The notes beneath the pieces are model-generated. The model worked only from the letters and a program-made list of their open reading frames with translations. It was not told the origin of the DNA and did no database searches. Both the position numbers and the translations under genes were made by a program. Positions 24,709 to 35,771 of a DNA stretch of 64,000 nucleotides are shown one piece after another. Origin of the DNA: Uloborus plumipes (taxonomy: Eukaryota > Arthropoda > Arachnida > Araneae > Uloboridae); assembly GCA_038373865.1 (NCBI GenBank), contig JAXGGA010001139.1, forward strand, positions 103,551 to 167,550. The letters run 5' to 3'. Positions within the stretch are counted from its first letter, which is position 1. The number at the start of each line of letters is the position of its first letter.

Positions 24709-25331
24709 TTACACAAAAGTTTCGCTACTTTTATCAACCAATTTTGGTTTATTTTTAGTGGCATCTACTTTTATTACTTGGTGAGAACTTTGTGAATTGT
24801 TACCATCAGCATGGAAAATTGCATTTTTCATTAAGATATGTGGCGCTGTTTCTGCGGAAGTACCAAAGGAAGCCGCCTGTTTAGGTTGTTCTACAAGCAT
24901 CACCTGTTTACGAATAAAATTTGAATGTGGAGTGTCGTGATATACATTATTTCTGCTTTCTGTATTACTTTTTTCAGACTGAGCTTCGAAAGGTGAACAT
25001 TTACGTTTTCCGTTGACTTCTCTTTCGCCGCTTGAAGTAAGTTTGTCTTGATTGTTGGTTAATGCTGTAAGCAGACTGGCTTGACGGCAATGAGCAAAAA
25101 CTGAAGTATCAGCTGCGAAAGACTGCTTGGAGACACGTGTTGACAGCTCCTTTTCCAAATGCAGGGTGTCATGGCGGTGCTGGGTGTGTTGACTTGTGAG
25201 AGTGATGCTGCCATTACTTGTCTTCCTTCCCATAAAACATCGCAAAGTGGACATGAAAGCTCCACGATATTTTGAAGACATTGATGTGTAAAGGATTGGG
25301 TTTATCGTGGAGCTTATGTAATAAAAGCACC
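24709..25331 (-). CDS. Pyrokinin/CAPA-type neuropeptide GPCR, last exon (TM7 and tail)
   Basis: This is the terminal exon of a class A G-protein-coupled receptor in the plasma membrane. The exon begins after an acceptor (TTTTTCAG) at 25,331 in phase 1 and encodes FYYISSTINPILYTSMS, the TM7 NPxxY-type segment (NPILY), then helix 8 with SKYRGAF. A long hydrophilic serine/threonine-rich tail of about 185 residues follows, ending at a TAA at 24,709-24,711. The extreme C-terminus ETFV fits a class I PDZ ligand (S/T-x-V). The tail contains many candidate phosphorylation sites, as expected for arrestin-regulated receptors. With the upstream exons it gives one continuous frame. Assignment to pyrokinin/CAPA receptors rests on TM3-TM7 motifs; discriminating between the subfamilies needs alignment. 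Confidence 0.9.
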
Positions 25332-26203
25332 CTGAAAAAGAAATATTTATTTTAATATTTTTGTTTTTTAAAAGTCATTTAAAAGATTTTTTTTCAAAAT
25401 TCTGATGACATATTTAACTCTGCAAACGGTAAGAATGTCTTCAATTTCAGTAAACTTATTACTTATCTGTATTGATGTAACTAACTTTCAAACATCACTA
25501 AAATAACAAGTAATCTTACGTAGCTAATAATATTTGAAAAAATATCATAACATGACATACTATTATGTATAGATTTTTTATTATATTCCTAATGTAATTA
25601 ATACTTGATTAGCTTGAGAGGCCATTTTTAATGAACTGTGTACAACCCATTGACTGGGAACATAATGCAGTAGAACAGGACTGGAAGTGGTCACAAGAAT
25701 CAGAACCATTGCTCTGCCTATCGTGAATCATTGTGTGTTAGGTACGCTATTTGCCACTGTGTTTTAGTGTATATTTGACCTTATTTAGTTTGTTAACATG
25801 CAATAAATTTCATTTCAGCTTTTCTATTACACTTGAAGAGAAACGGTATTAAAAAAAATAGCGACATTTACAGCCCATGGAAAAACGCTTAATATTAAGG
25901 GAATGACTCTTTTGGAGGGGTAGTTTTAGAGCAGTCGTAAAAAACCAAGAAAGTGAAAAGTTAAAAAAGACAAAGTTAAAAAATAAGGACCATTCCAATT
26001 TCATTATATACTTTATATGTATATATCCCGCCCCTCCCTTCAAACAGTATGTGCTTTGATGAAACGAAACTGTCGTATCGCTAATGCCATAATAACTGTC
26101 ATTAAACTGCACACATTTTACGGCAATATTAAACTTGGATCAAAAGAACTAATTTTAAGACACATCATAAAACACAGCATACAGTAAATAACATCCCTAG
26201 TAC
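25332..26203 (-). other. Receptor intron between TM6 and TM7 exons
   Basis: A phase-1 intron with donor CTGCAG|GTACTA and acceptor TTTTTCAG on the minus strand. No embedded gene is seen. Confidence 0.85.
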
Positions 26204-26335
26204 CTGCAGCATAATACAATATTTCGTTGGCTCTTCTTAGTTTCACTGTCCAATCTTCGGGGGCGACATAAACTGCTAACAATCGTTGGGCATGAAAAGG
26301 TGCCCAGCAGATAAAGAAAGCAACTACAACTGCAA
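26204..26335 (-). CDS. Neuropeptide GPCR exon (TM6-ECL3)
   Basis: This 132-nt exon encodes TM6 with AFFICWAPFHAQRLLAVYV. It contains the CWAPFH motif (the CWxP toggle) and the HAQRLLAVY signature typical of pyrokinin/CAPA and neuromedin-U receptors, followed by an ECL3 segment and the start of TM7 (EILYYAAG). Both introns are phase 1. The acceptor TTTTTCAG at 26,336-26,337 joins A|TT to continue KML-IAVVV from the previous exon. Reading through the acceptor into the intron would give the spurious residues LMDAVIKVCFS upstream. Confidence 0.92.
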
Positions 26336-27436
26336 CTGAAAAACAAACTTTAATTACAGCATCCATTAGCAATATTAGTTATGCAGAACTATGACTATCA
26401 TTGGGGCAAACCTAACTTGACAACATTGGACTACGCTGATCCTAATCACAGCATTAAGATGCTGACAAGTTAGGTTTGTCTCCAGTATAGTTATGCAACA
26501 TTAGATTGTGCACACTAAAATTTTTCGGTATTTGCCCGTGGCATTTAAACAGTTAAAAAAGAAACAATTTTAAGACTTTTTGAACACAAAATAGTAGTTT
26601 TGATGTTAAGAACTGCTTTATTTTGTGGAATACGGATAATCATCGGGCTATATTTAATGGCTCTACCTAAATAGATTATGTCTAATTTTCGATATCACCA
26701 CACTTTTCATTTAAAAAATCACAAAACGTAAAGGTTCTATCAACCTCATCATGACAGACAATTTAAATGCAAGCGAAATAGCATGTCAAAATTGTATTGC
26801 TTTCAAAACGATCAATGCAAATTTTCCATATAAAGAGGAAATTGTGTCAGAAAATTAGCGAAGGTTTAATGAGAATCTGCCGATATCTAGCAAACTCCAA
26901 AACCATAAATGAGATGCTAAATTTAATGCCAGTTTGCTAATATTTAGGATGATTTCCAGAGAACTCCAATGGTTAACTATTGGTGAAATTAGGGTCAACA
27001 ATATCTGTAAAAAGGCCCTTTTTGAATCTGTTAGTAGTTTTAGTGGCTGCTTTGGAAAAAACATTGAGAAAACTCAGCGATCTTTAAAAAAATCTGGCTT
27101 TTTGAACCATAACTTTTGAACCATAAAACCATAACTGGCTCTTTGAACCATATGAAAACCATAAATGAGATGCTAAATTTAATGCCAGTTTGCTAATATT
27201 TAGGATGATTTCCATAGAACTCCAATGGTTAACTATTGGCGAGATTAGGGTCAACAATATCTGTAAAAAGGATCTTTTGAATCTGTTAGTAGTTTTAGTG
27301 GCTGCTTTGGATAAAAACATTGAGAAAACTCAGCGATCTGGATGGGGTGTAGAGTCAATGATCTTGAATTTAATTCAACTGCTATAAAACTAAATCAACA
27401 GGCTCCAAATAACGCTACCACAACTTCTGTACTTAC
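26336..27436 (-). other. Receptor intron between TM5 and TM6 exons
   Basis: Phase-1 intron, donor CTAA|GTAAGT. It contains a tandem duplication (see 26,868-27,345). Confidence 0.85.
26868..27345. repeat. Intronic tandem duplication, about 2 x 190 bp
   Basis: The block starting AACCATAAATGAGATGCTAA and ending with AAAACTCAGCGATCT occurs at about 26,900-27,083 and again at about 27,160-27,343 with only a few differences. A short TTTGAACCATAA-rich spacer lies between. The high identity indicates a recent duplication. Confidence 0.9.
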
Positions 27437-27712
27437 TTAGCATTTTGTTGACAGATCTCCGGATCTCCGATTTTCTTAGTTCCACCTCGTTTTCAACTCT
27501 ATTTGACGTCCTGGACGTTGAATTTTCACTCGCCATTGTCACGAATTTATTTCTTCTCAGCTTTAAAGATATTTTTACGTAAAGAATGAGGATCAGAGTC
27601 AATGGGAAAAAGAAAAATATGAACGTTGCAGCTTGTAGTAATGGTCTGGTAATGTGTTGAATTTCCATAGGCAGACCGCAATATGCCGATTCTTTTAAGT
27701 AGTTGCCAGAAC
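27437..27712 (-). CDS. Neuropeptide GPCR exon (ECL2, TM5, ICL3)
   Basis: This 276-nt phase 1-1 exon encodes the second half of ECL2 with ESAYCGLP, whose cysteine should pair with the TM3 cysteine. TM5 (FFFFPLTLILILYVKISL) follows, then a basic third intracellular loop (KLRRNK..RRSVNKML). Acceptor TGTCATAG|GT at 27,712 and donor GTAAGT at 27,436 are canonical. ICL3 length and the RRSVNKML-IAVVV junction match pyrokinin/CAPA receptor layout. Confidence 0.92.
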
Positions 27713-27934
27713 CTATGACAAAGAAGGAGAAACGTTAATGCATTAAGACACATACGCTGACTTATATAATATGTACTCACAGTGTCGGACAGAAAAACTG
27801 TATCATGTGCAAAATATCATGCTGAAGAAGTTGGCGTGAAAAAAGAGAATAATTGTTGCGTGACTTTAGTCACATAAAATATATGCTTCAGCTAATGACA
27901 TGCTTCAATAAAAACGAAATCACCTATACATTTA

Positions 27935-28006
27935 TGGTGTGACTCAACTCAAAACCATGGTGCGACTTAACTCAAAAACATGGTGCGGCTCAACTCGAAA
28001 CCATGG
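27935..28006. repeat. 23-bp tandem repeat, three units
   Basis: Units of the form GGTGYGRCTYAACTCRAAAMCAT occur three times in a row. An inverted copy of the unit (TTTCGAGTTGAGCCGC) lies at about 28,235-28,257, just before the second copy of the larger duplication. Confidence 0.85.
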
Positions 28007-28448
28007 TTTGCGGACGCTCGTTGGTAAGATAAATTCACTTTATGTACCAGTTTGTTGGCAATCTTAGCTACAATAAGAGGGTTTTTATCTCCAGTTCGAT
28101 CATTGGCTATTCCTAACTGAGGAGTCCACAATAAGGACGAAACTGCAGTCTTAGGATGCTATGATTGAGCTGTGGGTACATTTGCTTCAGTTATGCCTTA
28201 GGCCTGGCTTATGGGCGGTAACTCATTGCATATTACCCAGCTTTCGAGTTGAGCCGCACTATGGTTTGCGGAAGCTCGTTGGTAAGATAAATTCACTTTA
28301 TCAACCAGATTGTCGGCAATCTAGGCCACAATAAAGGGATCTTTGCCTCCAGCTCGATCATTGGCTATTCCTAACTGAGGAGTCCACAATAAGGACGAAA
28401 CTGCAGTCTTAGGATGCTATGATTGAGCTGTGGGTGCATTTGCTTTAG
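28003..28448. repeat. Direct duplication, period about 258 bp
   Basis: The block starting TGGTTTGCGGACGCTCG and ending ATTGAGCTGTGGGT (28,003-28,190) recurs at 28,261-28,448 with minor differences. Confidence 0.9.
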
Positions 28449-29575
28449 AGAATCGTTTGCTGCATAATCTTAATTGGAAGTAAGTGTTTCTCTTTTTACC
28501 TTCATAGTTAATTAGAAGGAAAAATCCTATGTTTTTATAGATCTATGCTGCAAGTTTCATATCCTACTCTCTTTTATGTAAAACATTCTCACTGAATTGA
28601 GGTTTGTGAGGAAATTTAATTTCTATTCTGAATAATGCAACTGTAACTCAAAAAATCAAGATACGAGCTACCCAGAAAGAAAATGTTACATAAATAAAAG
28701 GAGACAAAGTAAACTAGCGCTAAAAAGTCTAATACATAAAACCTGATTTATGATTAAAAATATTCGCACGCGTTTCCCTCAAAGCCTTTCTTTGGTACAA
28801 CCATTTGATTCAAGCTTCATCATATGCTATTTACATTATCGTCGAGTAAAAATACTCATTGGAAAGTTTATCAGCATCATTTTGGAAATTGTATTTTTCT
28901 TGACAAGTGCATAAAAAATAGCATCAAATACGACATGATATACGAGACAATATATGAGATTGCTCCGAGTAAGTGAGAGATGATAAATGGACAAGGGTGG
29001 AACACATGTTGAATCTTCCCTTGTACTATCTTACTAAAGAATAGTTTTATTCACAGTCAACAATGGGGTGTTACTGGGAATAATTTATCACTCCCGAAGT
29101 TCTACTTAATCTTTGTATATGCTGCTATGCTTCCATATCATAGAACATCTGGTTTTTGTAAATATCTCGTGTAATAATTATATTTGAAAAGCTGTATCCA
29201 GAAATAATTGATAACAATTCTTCGAAAACAAAAATAATCTCTTCTTCTGCAAGAGTAAATTATATGCGTAATGATTATTCATTATCTTCAATCAACTTAC
29301 TTATTGAATAGTATATGTAATTAGATCTCGATATAGTGGATATGTGAAATAAGACATTTTACTCGAAGTTCTAGTGAATCTCTATCTATGCTTTAAAGCT
29401 TCCAGCTCGCGAAACACTTGTTTTTTTCTTCGGTATTTTTCTCGTAAAAAACGTGTTTTAAGTTTAATACTAGAAAATAAGGCTAACCTTTTTATTTTTT
29501 GAAAACGAAAATGCTCTCTTTCATTATTGGATTAAATTCAGTTTCATATGTTTGCATAATGTTCAATAAACTCAC

Positions 29576-29866
29576 CTATTGGATAATCTATGTAATTAAT
29601 TCGAGTGTAGTAAGCAAAAGGGAGGGCACATAGGCAGGAGATTATCCAAACAGCAGTTATAAACTTGATGGCTCTTTGCAGTGTTGGCATTTTTTGAAGA
29701 AAAAGTGGATGGCATATGGCGATGTACCGCTCTATTGTGAAAGCAACTATGGTGAGTACGGACGCGTATCCCGTCATTTCAGCGATGAAAGCTCGCATCT
29801 TGCACACTGGCTCGCCAAGTCCCCATGGATACTGTTGCCAGTATACTTTTAAGTCGTTTGGTAACC
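29576..29866 (-). CDS. Neuropeptide GPCR exon (ECL1, TM3, TM4)
   Basis: This 291-nt phase 1-1 exon begins at acceptor TCCAACAG and encodes ECL1 with YWQQYPWGLGEPVCKMRAF. This is highly characteristic of pyrokinin/CAPA/neuromedin-U-type receptors and holds the TM3 cysteine. TM3 follows with SVLTIVAFTIERYIAICHP, where ERY takes the place of DRY, and then TM4 (AIKFITAVWIISCLCALPF). The GTG at 29,805-29,807 is an internal valine, not a start. The preceding exon (N-terminus, TM1, TM2) should end in a G in phase 2-to-1 fashion. No such exon was found up to 64,000, so the gene is 5' partial in this window and likely exceeds 39 kb. Confidence 0.93.
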
Positions 29867-30340
29867 CTGTTGGAAGAAATTTACAGTTAATGGTAGAAAT
29901 TAAACTGCAAATTGAAACACTTAAAATGATCTAAAGATCAACAATTTTTATACAGTGTATAATATTACAGCCGAAAAAAACGTTGGGGCACTGGGTAGCA
30001 GAAACAACAACGTACATTACCGATTTCTGAATAAGTCTTAGTGGGTTATTTCTTAGTGGGGTGCAAAAACAACCTAAATGTTTAAAGAAACAAAATCTCA
30101 ACTTTCAACAAGCGAAGTTTGTACTACGTGGCATACACTTGTAGTCTTAAAGTTTAGCATCAAAGTTTTGGCATTTATGGATGCGCATTTCTATTTTACG
30201 AATAATATAATGTCAATTTATAATGCAGATAATTTTTGATATTTTCACTTTATGTTACAGATTACGGGAAGAAATTTTGCTGCCTGGGTTGGAACTACTT
30301 AACTATTTTAAATGAACAATTTATTTTTTTATTTAATTAT
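29867..30340. other. Presumed receptor intron, unique sequence
   Basis: No exon-like sequence for TM1-TM2 was recognised here. Confidence 0.4.
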
Positions 30341-30343
30341 TGA

Positions 30344-30560
30344 AGCTGAAAGCAGGTCTTGGCGTCCTGATCGGCAAGTTTAACCAGGCGGTTCGGGGTG
30401 GGGCACGTTAAATATACTCGTCCTCCAACTTCCCATTGCAAATGAATACCTTTGGTGGTATTGAACCCGGGATTGCTCTGTTCCTGGTCTCAAAAATAGA
30501 CAGCTCTTCAGAGACCCAACCAACCGGTTAAACTATGGTAGGTACGAAGGACCCTGGAGT
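30344..30560 (-). mobile_element. tRNA-derived SINE-like repeat
   Basis: Read on the minus strand, a possible A box (AGTTTAACCGGTTGG, about 30,523-30,537) is followed about 50 nt later by a B-box-like GGGTTCAATACC (30,463-30,474). The tail side at 30,310-30,345 is A/T-rich. A partial copy of the family lies at 12,785-12,910. Direct AAAGCAGG repeats near 30,348 and 30,590 may be coincidental. The ends are therefore uncertain. Confidence 0.5.
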
Positions 30561-30775
30561 GTGGGTGTGTGCTAACAAAAACAATAAAAAAAAGCAGGAT
30601 AGTTTTGTGATTAAACAGTTCGTTTGTAAGGTTCTATACAACAGTTTTAAAGTAAAACAGTTGAAATGCGTTGACTTATTTTATCTTGGGCACTATTAAT
30701 AAACACAAGTTCAGCATTATTTTCTTAAAAAATGCTTTAAATATCTTTAATTATAGTATTCTTTAAAAAATAACG

Positions 30776-31900
30776 TGGGGAACCGACCCACTTACCCTGC
30801 AAAAAGGGGAAAGTGAACCACCCCCCATTTATTTGTATTTGAAGTGAGCATATCTAAACAAGGGGTTCGCGTGTCCTACCTGATAAAGTATGTAAAATTT
30901 TAGTAGGAAATTGTGTTTTGTAAACGTATCCATTAACGATATATCTACTTACATTTAAATGTGTATGACAGAAAATTATAAAGCGGAATAGAAAACAATT
31001 ATGTCTGTGAAATTCATCAAAACCCGATAGGCATATTATTTGCTTTCACACATAAATTAGTGTTGAATAAACATAATAGAGTCGATTAAGATCAGTTTTG
31101 GTAAAATAAAAAAAATATAGGTTGACAAAAAATGGAAACATTTAATGGCAGTTTCTATTCCAAGTATGTTGAGGGAAAAACATTATCATTTCATCCTCAG
31201 TTATAATTGTAACATCACTTACATCAAACCAATAAAAATTGTAGCTATTTCTATTCTTTAAATCAAATTTAGCAGCATTTTTTTTCATTTGTATCATATT
31301 CTAAAATTAATACTCCATGGTTTTCTTTGATGCAAATTTCCCAAATACATAGTTACCAGCTTTTGCAGTTTTTGTAGCTGACTCATTAATCTCTTCTAGG
31401 TCTGCATCATTATCCTTCATTTCATCTAAGAAATTGCTTTGTCAGAACTGATTTTCATTTTGAAATCATCATTATTATGAGGGGACCCACTTATCCCATA
31501 GTGAGGGACCCACTTTCCCTAATAGGGAAACCCCTATAGGGTAAGTGGGGCCCCTCCCCTTAAACACTTATTAATAATACTTGGCGTAAAAATTCCTATT
31601 GCAATGTGTACTTTATGTAAAACTCTATAAGAAAACTCAATGAACATAGAAAAAATAGTAAAAACTAACCTTAAAACACTTTGGAAAATTTTGCTTGAAT
31701 TCGCAAAAAAAAAAAAAAAAAAGAGAGAAACAATTTTTTTTATGACATAAGTTATATGATTTTAAAAAAAAATTGCCTAAAACCCAAATATATGCAAAAA
31801 CAATCACTGTGATAAAATATAACATGATCAGTATAAAAAGTATAAAAACTACATGCTTATTTCAGTTTTAACTGGGTGGTCCACTTACCCGAACTAACCC
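30776..31900. mobile_element. Element built from GTAAGTGGG-type short repeats, copy A
   Basis: The right edge read inward is GGGTTAGTTCGGGTAAGTGG, close to the start of the element at 35,772 (GGGTGAGTTCTGGTAAGTGC). Motifs such as CCCACTTACCC, GGGAAAGTG and GGGTAAGTGGGG recur in both orientations at 30,785-30,830, 31,480-31,560 and 31,875-31,900. The left end is degenerate. No coding capacity. Confidence 0.45.
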
Positions 31901-32479
31901 TAAATGTTATTTTCTAAAGCATTCATCAAATATCTCGATTTTTTTTATTCGGCTATAGATATGGCACGGATGCCCGTTTCCCTGCAAGAAGCCACGAAGC
32001 ATCTCTTGAGAATTTGTGCGTTTGTTTGCTCGTATGCACAGACGAACGTGACGAAAAACATAGTCAGAACCAATGGTGTCTAACATAATAAGAGCTCACA
32101 AGCAGTTGGCGATGTCGTCCAATTCGCCAAGTAGGCTGTGACGTTTTATCTAGCTCGTTTTTCATAGGCTAACGTCACGCTGACGTCACGATGCTTTTGT
32201 CAAGAAACTTTGCAGTGTAGTATAAGTTTCAGTCGAATTTCTTCTCCAGTTTCTTAGAAGCAGGCAAATAGTCCCAATGCAATAAGTTTGGAGCCAAATA
32301 TTCATACAAACTTTTCCTACATCTTTGTATAATATTTTTTTATTATTATCCAAAAGTTTAATTTAAGAAAAAATCATAAACTGATTTTTGAAAAACAGTC
32401 ACAAACACAGTAAAGTTTTGAATGTATGACATTATTTTGTAACGTTTAAAACCACAAAACTTTATAATTAAACATTTAT
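31901..32479. other. Unique sequence, nothing recognised
   Basis: This stretch is less AT-rich than its surroundings and has several GACGTCAC/AACGTCACG motifs near 32,130-32,190. No open frame or splice context supports a gene. Confidence 0.35.
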
Positions 32480-32602
32480 TAAAAAGGCAAGCATGTTTCG
32501 AAAGCCTCCTTTGTCAGTGCCTATCTAACAAGTGGCTTTCCCACTTATGTGCTAGGCACTGACGAAGAAGGCTGTTGTATTCAAAACATGTTTGCTTTTT
32601 TA
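32480..32602. repeat. Short foldback repeat with GTTTCG..TCAGTGCC arms
   Basis: The left arm (AAAAAGGCAAGCATGTTTCG ... TCAGTGCCTA) and the right arm (TAGGCACTGACGAAGAAGGC ... CATGTTTGCTTTTTTA) are inverted, with a centre of about 25 bp. The GTTTCG..CC..TTTGTCA pattern recalls the arms of the foldback at 51,177-51,446. Confidence 0.7.
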
Positions 32603-34314
32603 ATCCCTTTTTAGATACTTATTTCCGCTTTTAAGTGGTTAAAAAACAATTATTCATTTTTGCACAAAGTCAATGATTTTAACTTTTAAATGTGTACAAG
32701 TTTTCCACTGTTATGTAGAAAATTTTCTAACAAATGAATATTTCATATGTATTTTGTTCCACGAAATTCACATTAAATACGGCCTTCAGGTAAAATAAGG
32801 TTAATCAATTAATAGTCAAAACTAATTCATGGGTAAGTAGCATGAAAATGCAAATGCTTGTATAAAATATTGTTTTTATTACATCACCACAGTACATGTA
32901 ACGAATTAACAGTTACATAAGTATTTTTTGTTAATTTATGATGCATAAGCAGTATTAAGCACATCATTTAACAAGAGTTATATTATGTGCATGTGTCTGC
33001 AGTCTATATCTCAGTTGACGCTTTCTCCAGTAATCCTTCTCACATGCGTTTTTATAGAATCGAGATTTCAACAAACATAAGCGTGACAAATTGGTATTAC
33101 GCAAAGTAAAAGACATAACGTCTTTACCAACAATACAAATCACACATCTTGTCTCTAATCCGATGCATTGTTGCAAATCCTACCCATTGTTGGAATTCTC
33201 GCATTCCATTTTCCATCTTAATGCTTACCATGCGTGTAATGAAACTATAAATCATTCTGTAATGCTCTATGGACTAAAATAGTTGTTGAAGATAGTACTT
33301 AAAGTTCCATATTTTGAATACTAAGGCGGTAAAAAATATAACATATAATAACTGACATAAGGCCAATCAATATTTGGTAAATTTTGAAAATTTTGACTTC
33401 AAAAACGCTTTTTTTAAATGTAAGCAGATTAGTTACTCATTTAGTTAATCAAATTGATATTTTTGACAATCAAATATGTAATGATAAAATTTTGATATGA
33501 TACATTACAGTAAAAACAGAAATCCGTACTGCAGTTACATGGATCTTTCGGTTGACATCTCAATTGTTAAAAATTGAAAATGATTGTATAATCTGGGTCT
33601 ATTTAAATTTTATTCCGATAGCAAGCCTTAGTATGTTTAACTTTCGCTACCTAGATCATTTATTTTCCAAAAAAAATATTAATGTGCCAAATTAGGCTCA
33701 AAATAATCTTACTTTAAAGAAAAATATGTGGGATTATTAATAAACGTCACGCTGGTAAGAGATGAGTATATTTCTCTCTCTTAAAATAGCAGCTTTAAAC
33801 TGTGTTATTATTCTTTCATATTTTTAGAACATGCTTTAAAATTTATTTTTTTCTACGTTTTTTTTCGAGTGTTTGAGTGTTAGATTTTATTTTTTCTCGA
33901 TGATTAGACAATTTTAAATCCATTTTATATTTTTATCTGCGGAATTTTTTTTTAATTTCACAGTACATTTTCGTCGAAATTGAAATTCCTTAGAGGCTCA
34001 AAAATATTTTTGGTACTGAAGTAATATTTAATTCTCACGAAGGAGTTTTCAATATAACTTGCGATTTGACATTTATGTTTAAATTTCAAAGAACTTCTTT
34101 CTGTAAAAAATCACATGTACATATACAAATCCTATAATGAAATCCCATGTTACAGTTACACTGAGCAAATGTTATTTTAGAAAATGTTATTCCAGTTGTG
34201 CTGAGTAGTTTTCAGAAATTTATAACGTTTTTTTGACGTTTCTGATGAAGATTGCAGTAAATAAATTGTATTCTTCTCTTAAAGTAAGGGCTTTCAGTTT
34301 ACAATTATTTGCAG
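32603..34314. other. AT-rich stretch, nothing recognised
   Basis: No supported feature. Confidence 0.4.
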
Positions 34315-34319
34315 CTTTT

Positions 34320-34640
34320 TAACCGACTTCAAAAATGGAGGAGGTTCTCAATTCAAAGCGTATACCATTTTTTTTTTGTTTGCACATAACATCTGGTCTA
34401 CTGAACCGATTTGGACGATTTTTTTTAATCGATAGGAGATGATGTAACTTAGGTACCATGTACTCATATGACGATATTTGTTCACTAGAAAAAAAGTTAT
34501 GATCGAAAAACTAACATTTCATGTCATTTAAAACAATATGTGCTATCGCAAATTCTTACTTCAATGAGCGACCCGATGGTCAAGTGCTTATGTGCGTCGG
34601 GTTGAAGTTCCTGATAGAATGAGATCGAGTAAAGGTTTTT
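34320..34640. repeat. Dispersed AACCGACTTC repeat, copy 1
   Basis: It starts AACCGACTTCAAAAATGGAG. From GCACATAACATCTGGTCTAC (34,382) to about 34,640 it is a direct repeat of 37,745-38,020, including the motif GATGGTCAAGTGCTTATG. AACCGACTTC-type repeats are widespread in arthropod genomes; their class is not clear to me. Confidence 0.8.
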
Positions 34641-34654
34641 TTGAACAGCTGCAT

Positions 34655-34656
<2 letters not shown>

Positions 34657-34686
<30 letters not shown>
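34657..34686. repeat. Poly-T tract (about 30 nt)
   Basis: An uninterrupted T run directly before the 700-bp TTAA element. Confidence 0.9.
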
Positions 34687-34690
<4 letters not shown>

Positions 34691-34697
34691 ATTTTAA

Positions 34698-35397
34698 GGG
34701 GTTACAGTACCTTTCTAACAAATTTCTTTAATTTAAGTGAAAAAGTTAATTCTTTGAAATATTTGTTTCTGCACTTGTTTAACAATCAATAATTTATTTT
34801 CAAACATTAAAAATTTTGAAAACTTTTTTTGAAAATTTGAAAAATGTAAGAAAATTTCAATTTTTTAAAAACCCTAAGGCTTTTTTGTTTCTGCACTAAT
34901 TTAAAAATTTCTTTTTGTGAAATGATCAGAAGGATTACCTCAACAAATCTGTGCATTCATTTTCTTATATTTTCATTAGAAAATATTTTGTGAGCTTTTA
35001 TGTAAAAAATTCTTAGAAAATTTTGTTCTTCAAGGTTCAACAAACTCTAAAATTTTTTGTAATTTATAAAACGCTTATTCAATGCACAGTTTTGTTAAAT
35101 ATATTATCCTGAGTGCAAAAAATATTGCTTTAAAGTTATATCTTTATTAGAAAAAATTCCTTAGCGTTTCCAGTAACATAGAAACACTAAAAACTGATCA
35201 CCGAGAAAAAGCACTTTAAAGTTTGACTTTTCCATTAGAACACATAGCATGCATGCCCTAAAGTCACTCATAACTTTTTAAATAATTTAGCTAGAACAAT
35301 GCTATTTTTTTCTGAGTGTTTTAAATAACTTTTACTTTTGAAATAAGCAATAAAAATTTTTTTGGTCCTTTGGTCATTTTTGAGGTACTGTAACCCC
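34698..35397. mobile_element. 700-bp TTAA MITE
   Basis: A perfect 15-bp inverted repeat GGGGTTACAGTACCT starts at 34,698 and its complement ends at 35,397. TTAA flanks both sides (34,694-34,697 and 35,398-35,401). There is no coding capacity. The TTAA target fits piggyBac- or Kolobok-type mobilisation. Confidence 0.75.
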
Positions 35398-35401
35398 TTA
35401 A

Positions 35402-35771
35402 TGATTGTAATGTCCTTATGCAGGTACATCCCCCCATGATAATCTACCCCATATTTTTTTATAGTACAAAATGACAGTTTTGGTCGGATCTTTGTCAAAA
35501 TTGGCAATGGGGTCCTTCGATGCTGTAGAATTTTCTTATGGACGTTTGCGCCATTTTTGGTGACTATGAATCGATTGTGGCAATAAATGGTTTTTGATTT
35601 GCGGCACTTATATTATTTTTTCAAAAATTATATACACAATCAATTATAAAATGTTAATTTGTGTACCTTTATAAAATTCTGTATTTTATACCTTGCATTT
35701 GCGTCAAATTCAAGGTAAAATTAAAAGTCAAAAGTTTTGAAGATGATAAATATATGTTAAAAATTAAAGTG
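35402..35771. other. Unique sequence, nothing recognised
   Basis: No supported feature. Confidence 0.35.

Larger units (their letters stand above)
27713..29575 (-). other. Receptor intron between TM4 and TM5 exons
   Basis: Phase-1 intron, donor CCAATAG|GTGAGT. It contains a three-unit 23-bp tandem repeat and a 258-bp-spaced duplication (27,935-28,448). No embedded gene is seen. Confidence 0.85.

Noticed and set aside
26855..27387. Paired open frames on both strands in the receptor intron
   Set aside because: They arise from a tandem duplication; no motifs or splice sites.
29544..29807. Receptor fragment starting at GTG 29,807
   Set aside because: The GTG is an internal valine of the ECL1/TM3 exon; the exon starts at the acceptor at 29,866 and ends at the donor at 29,576.
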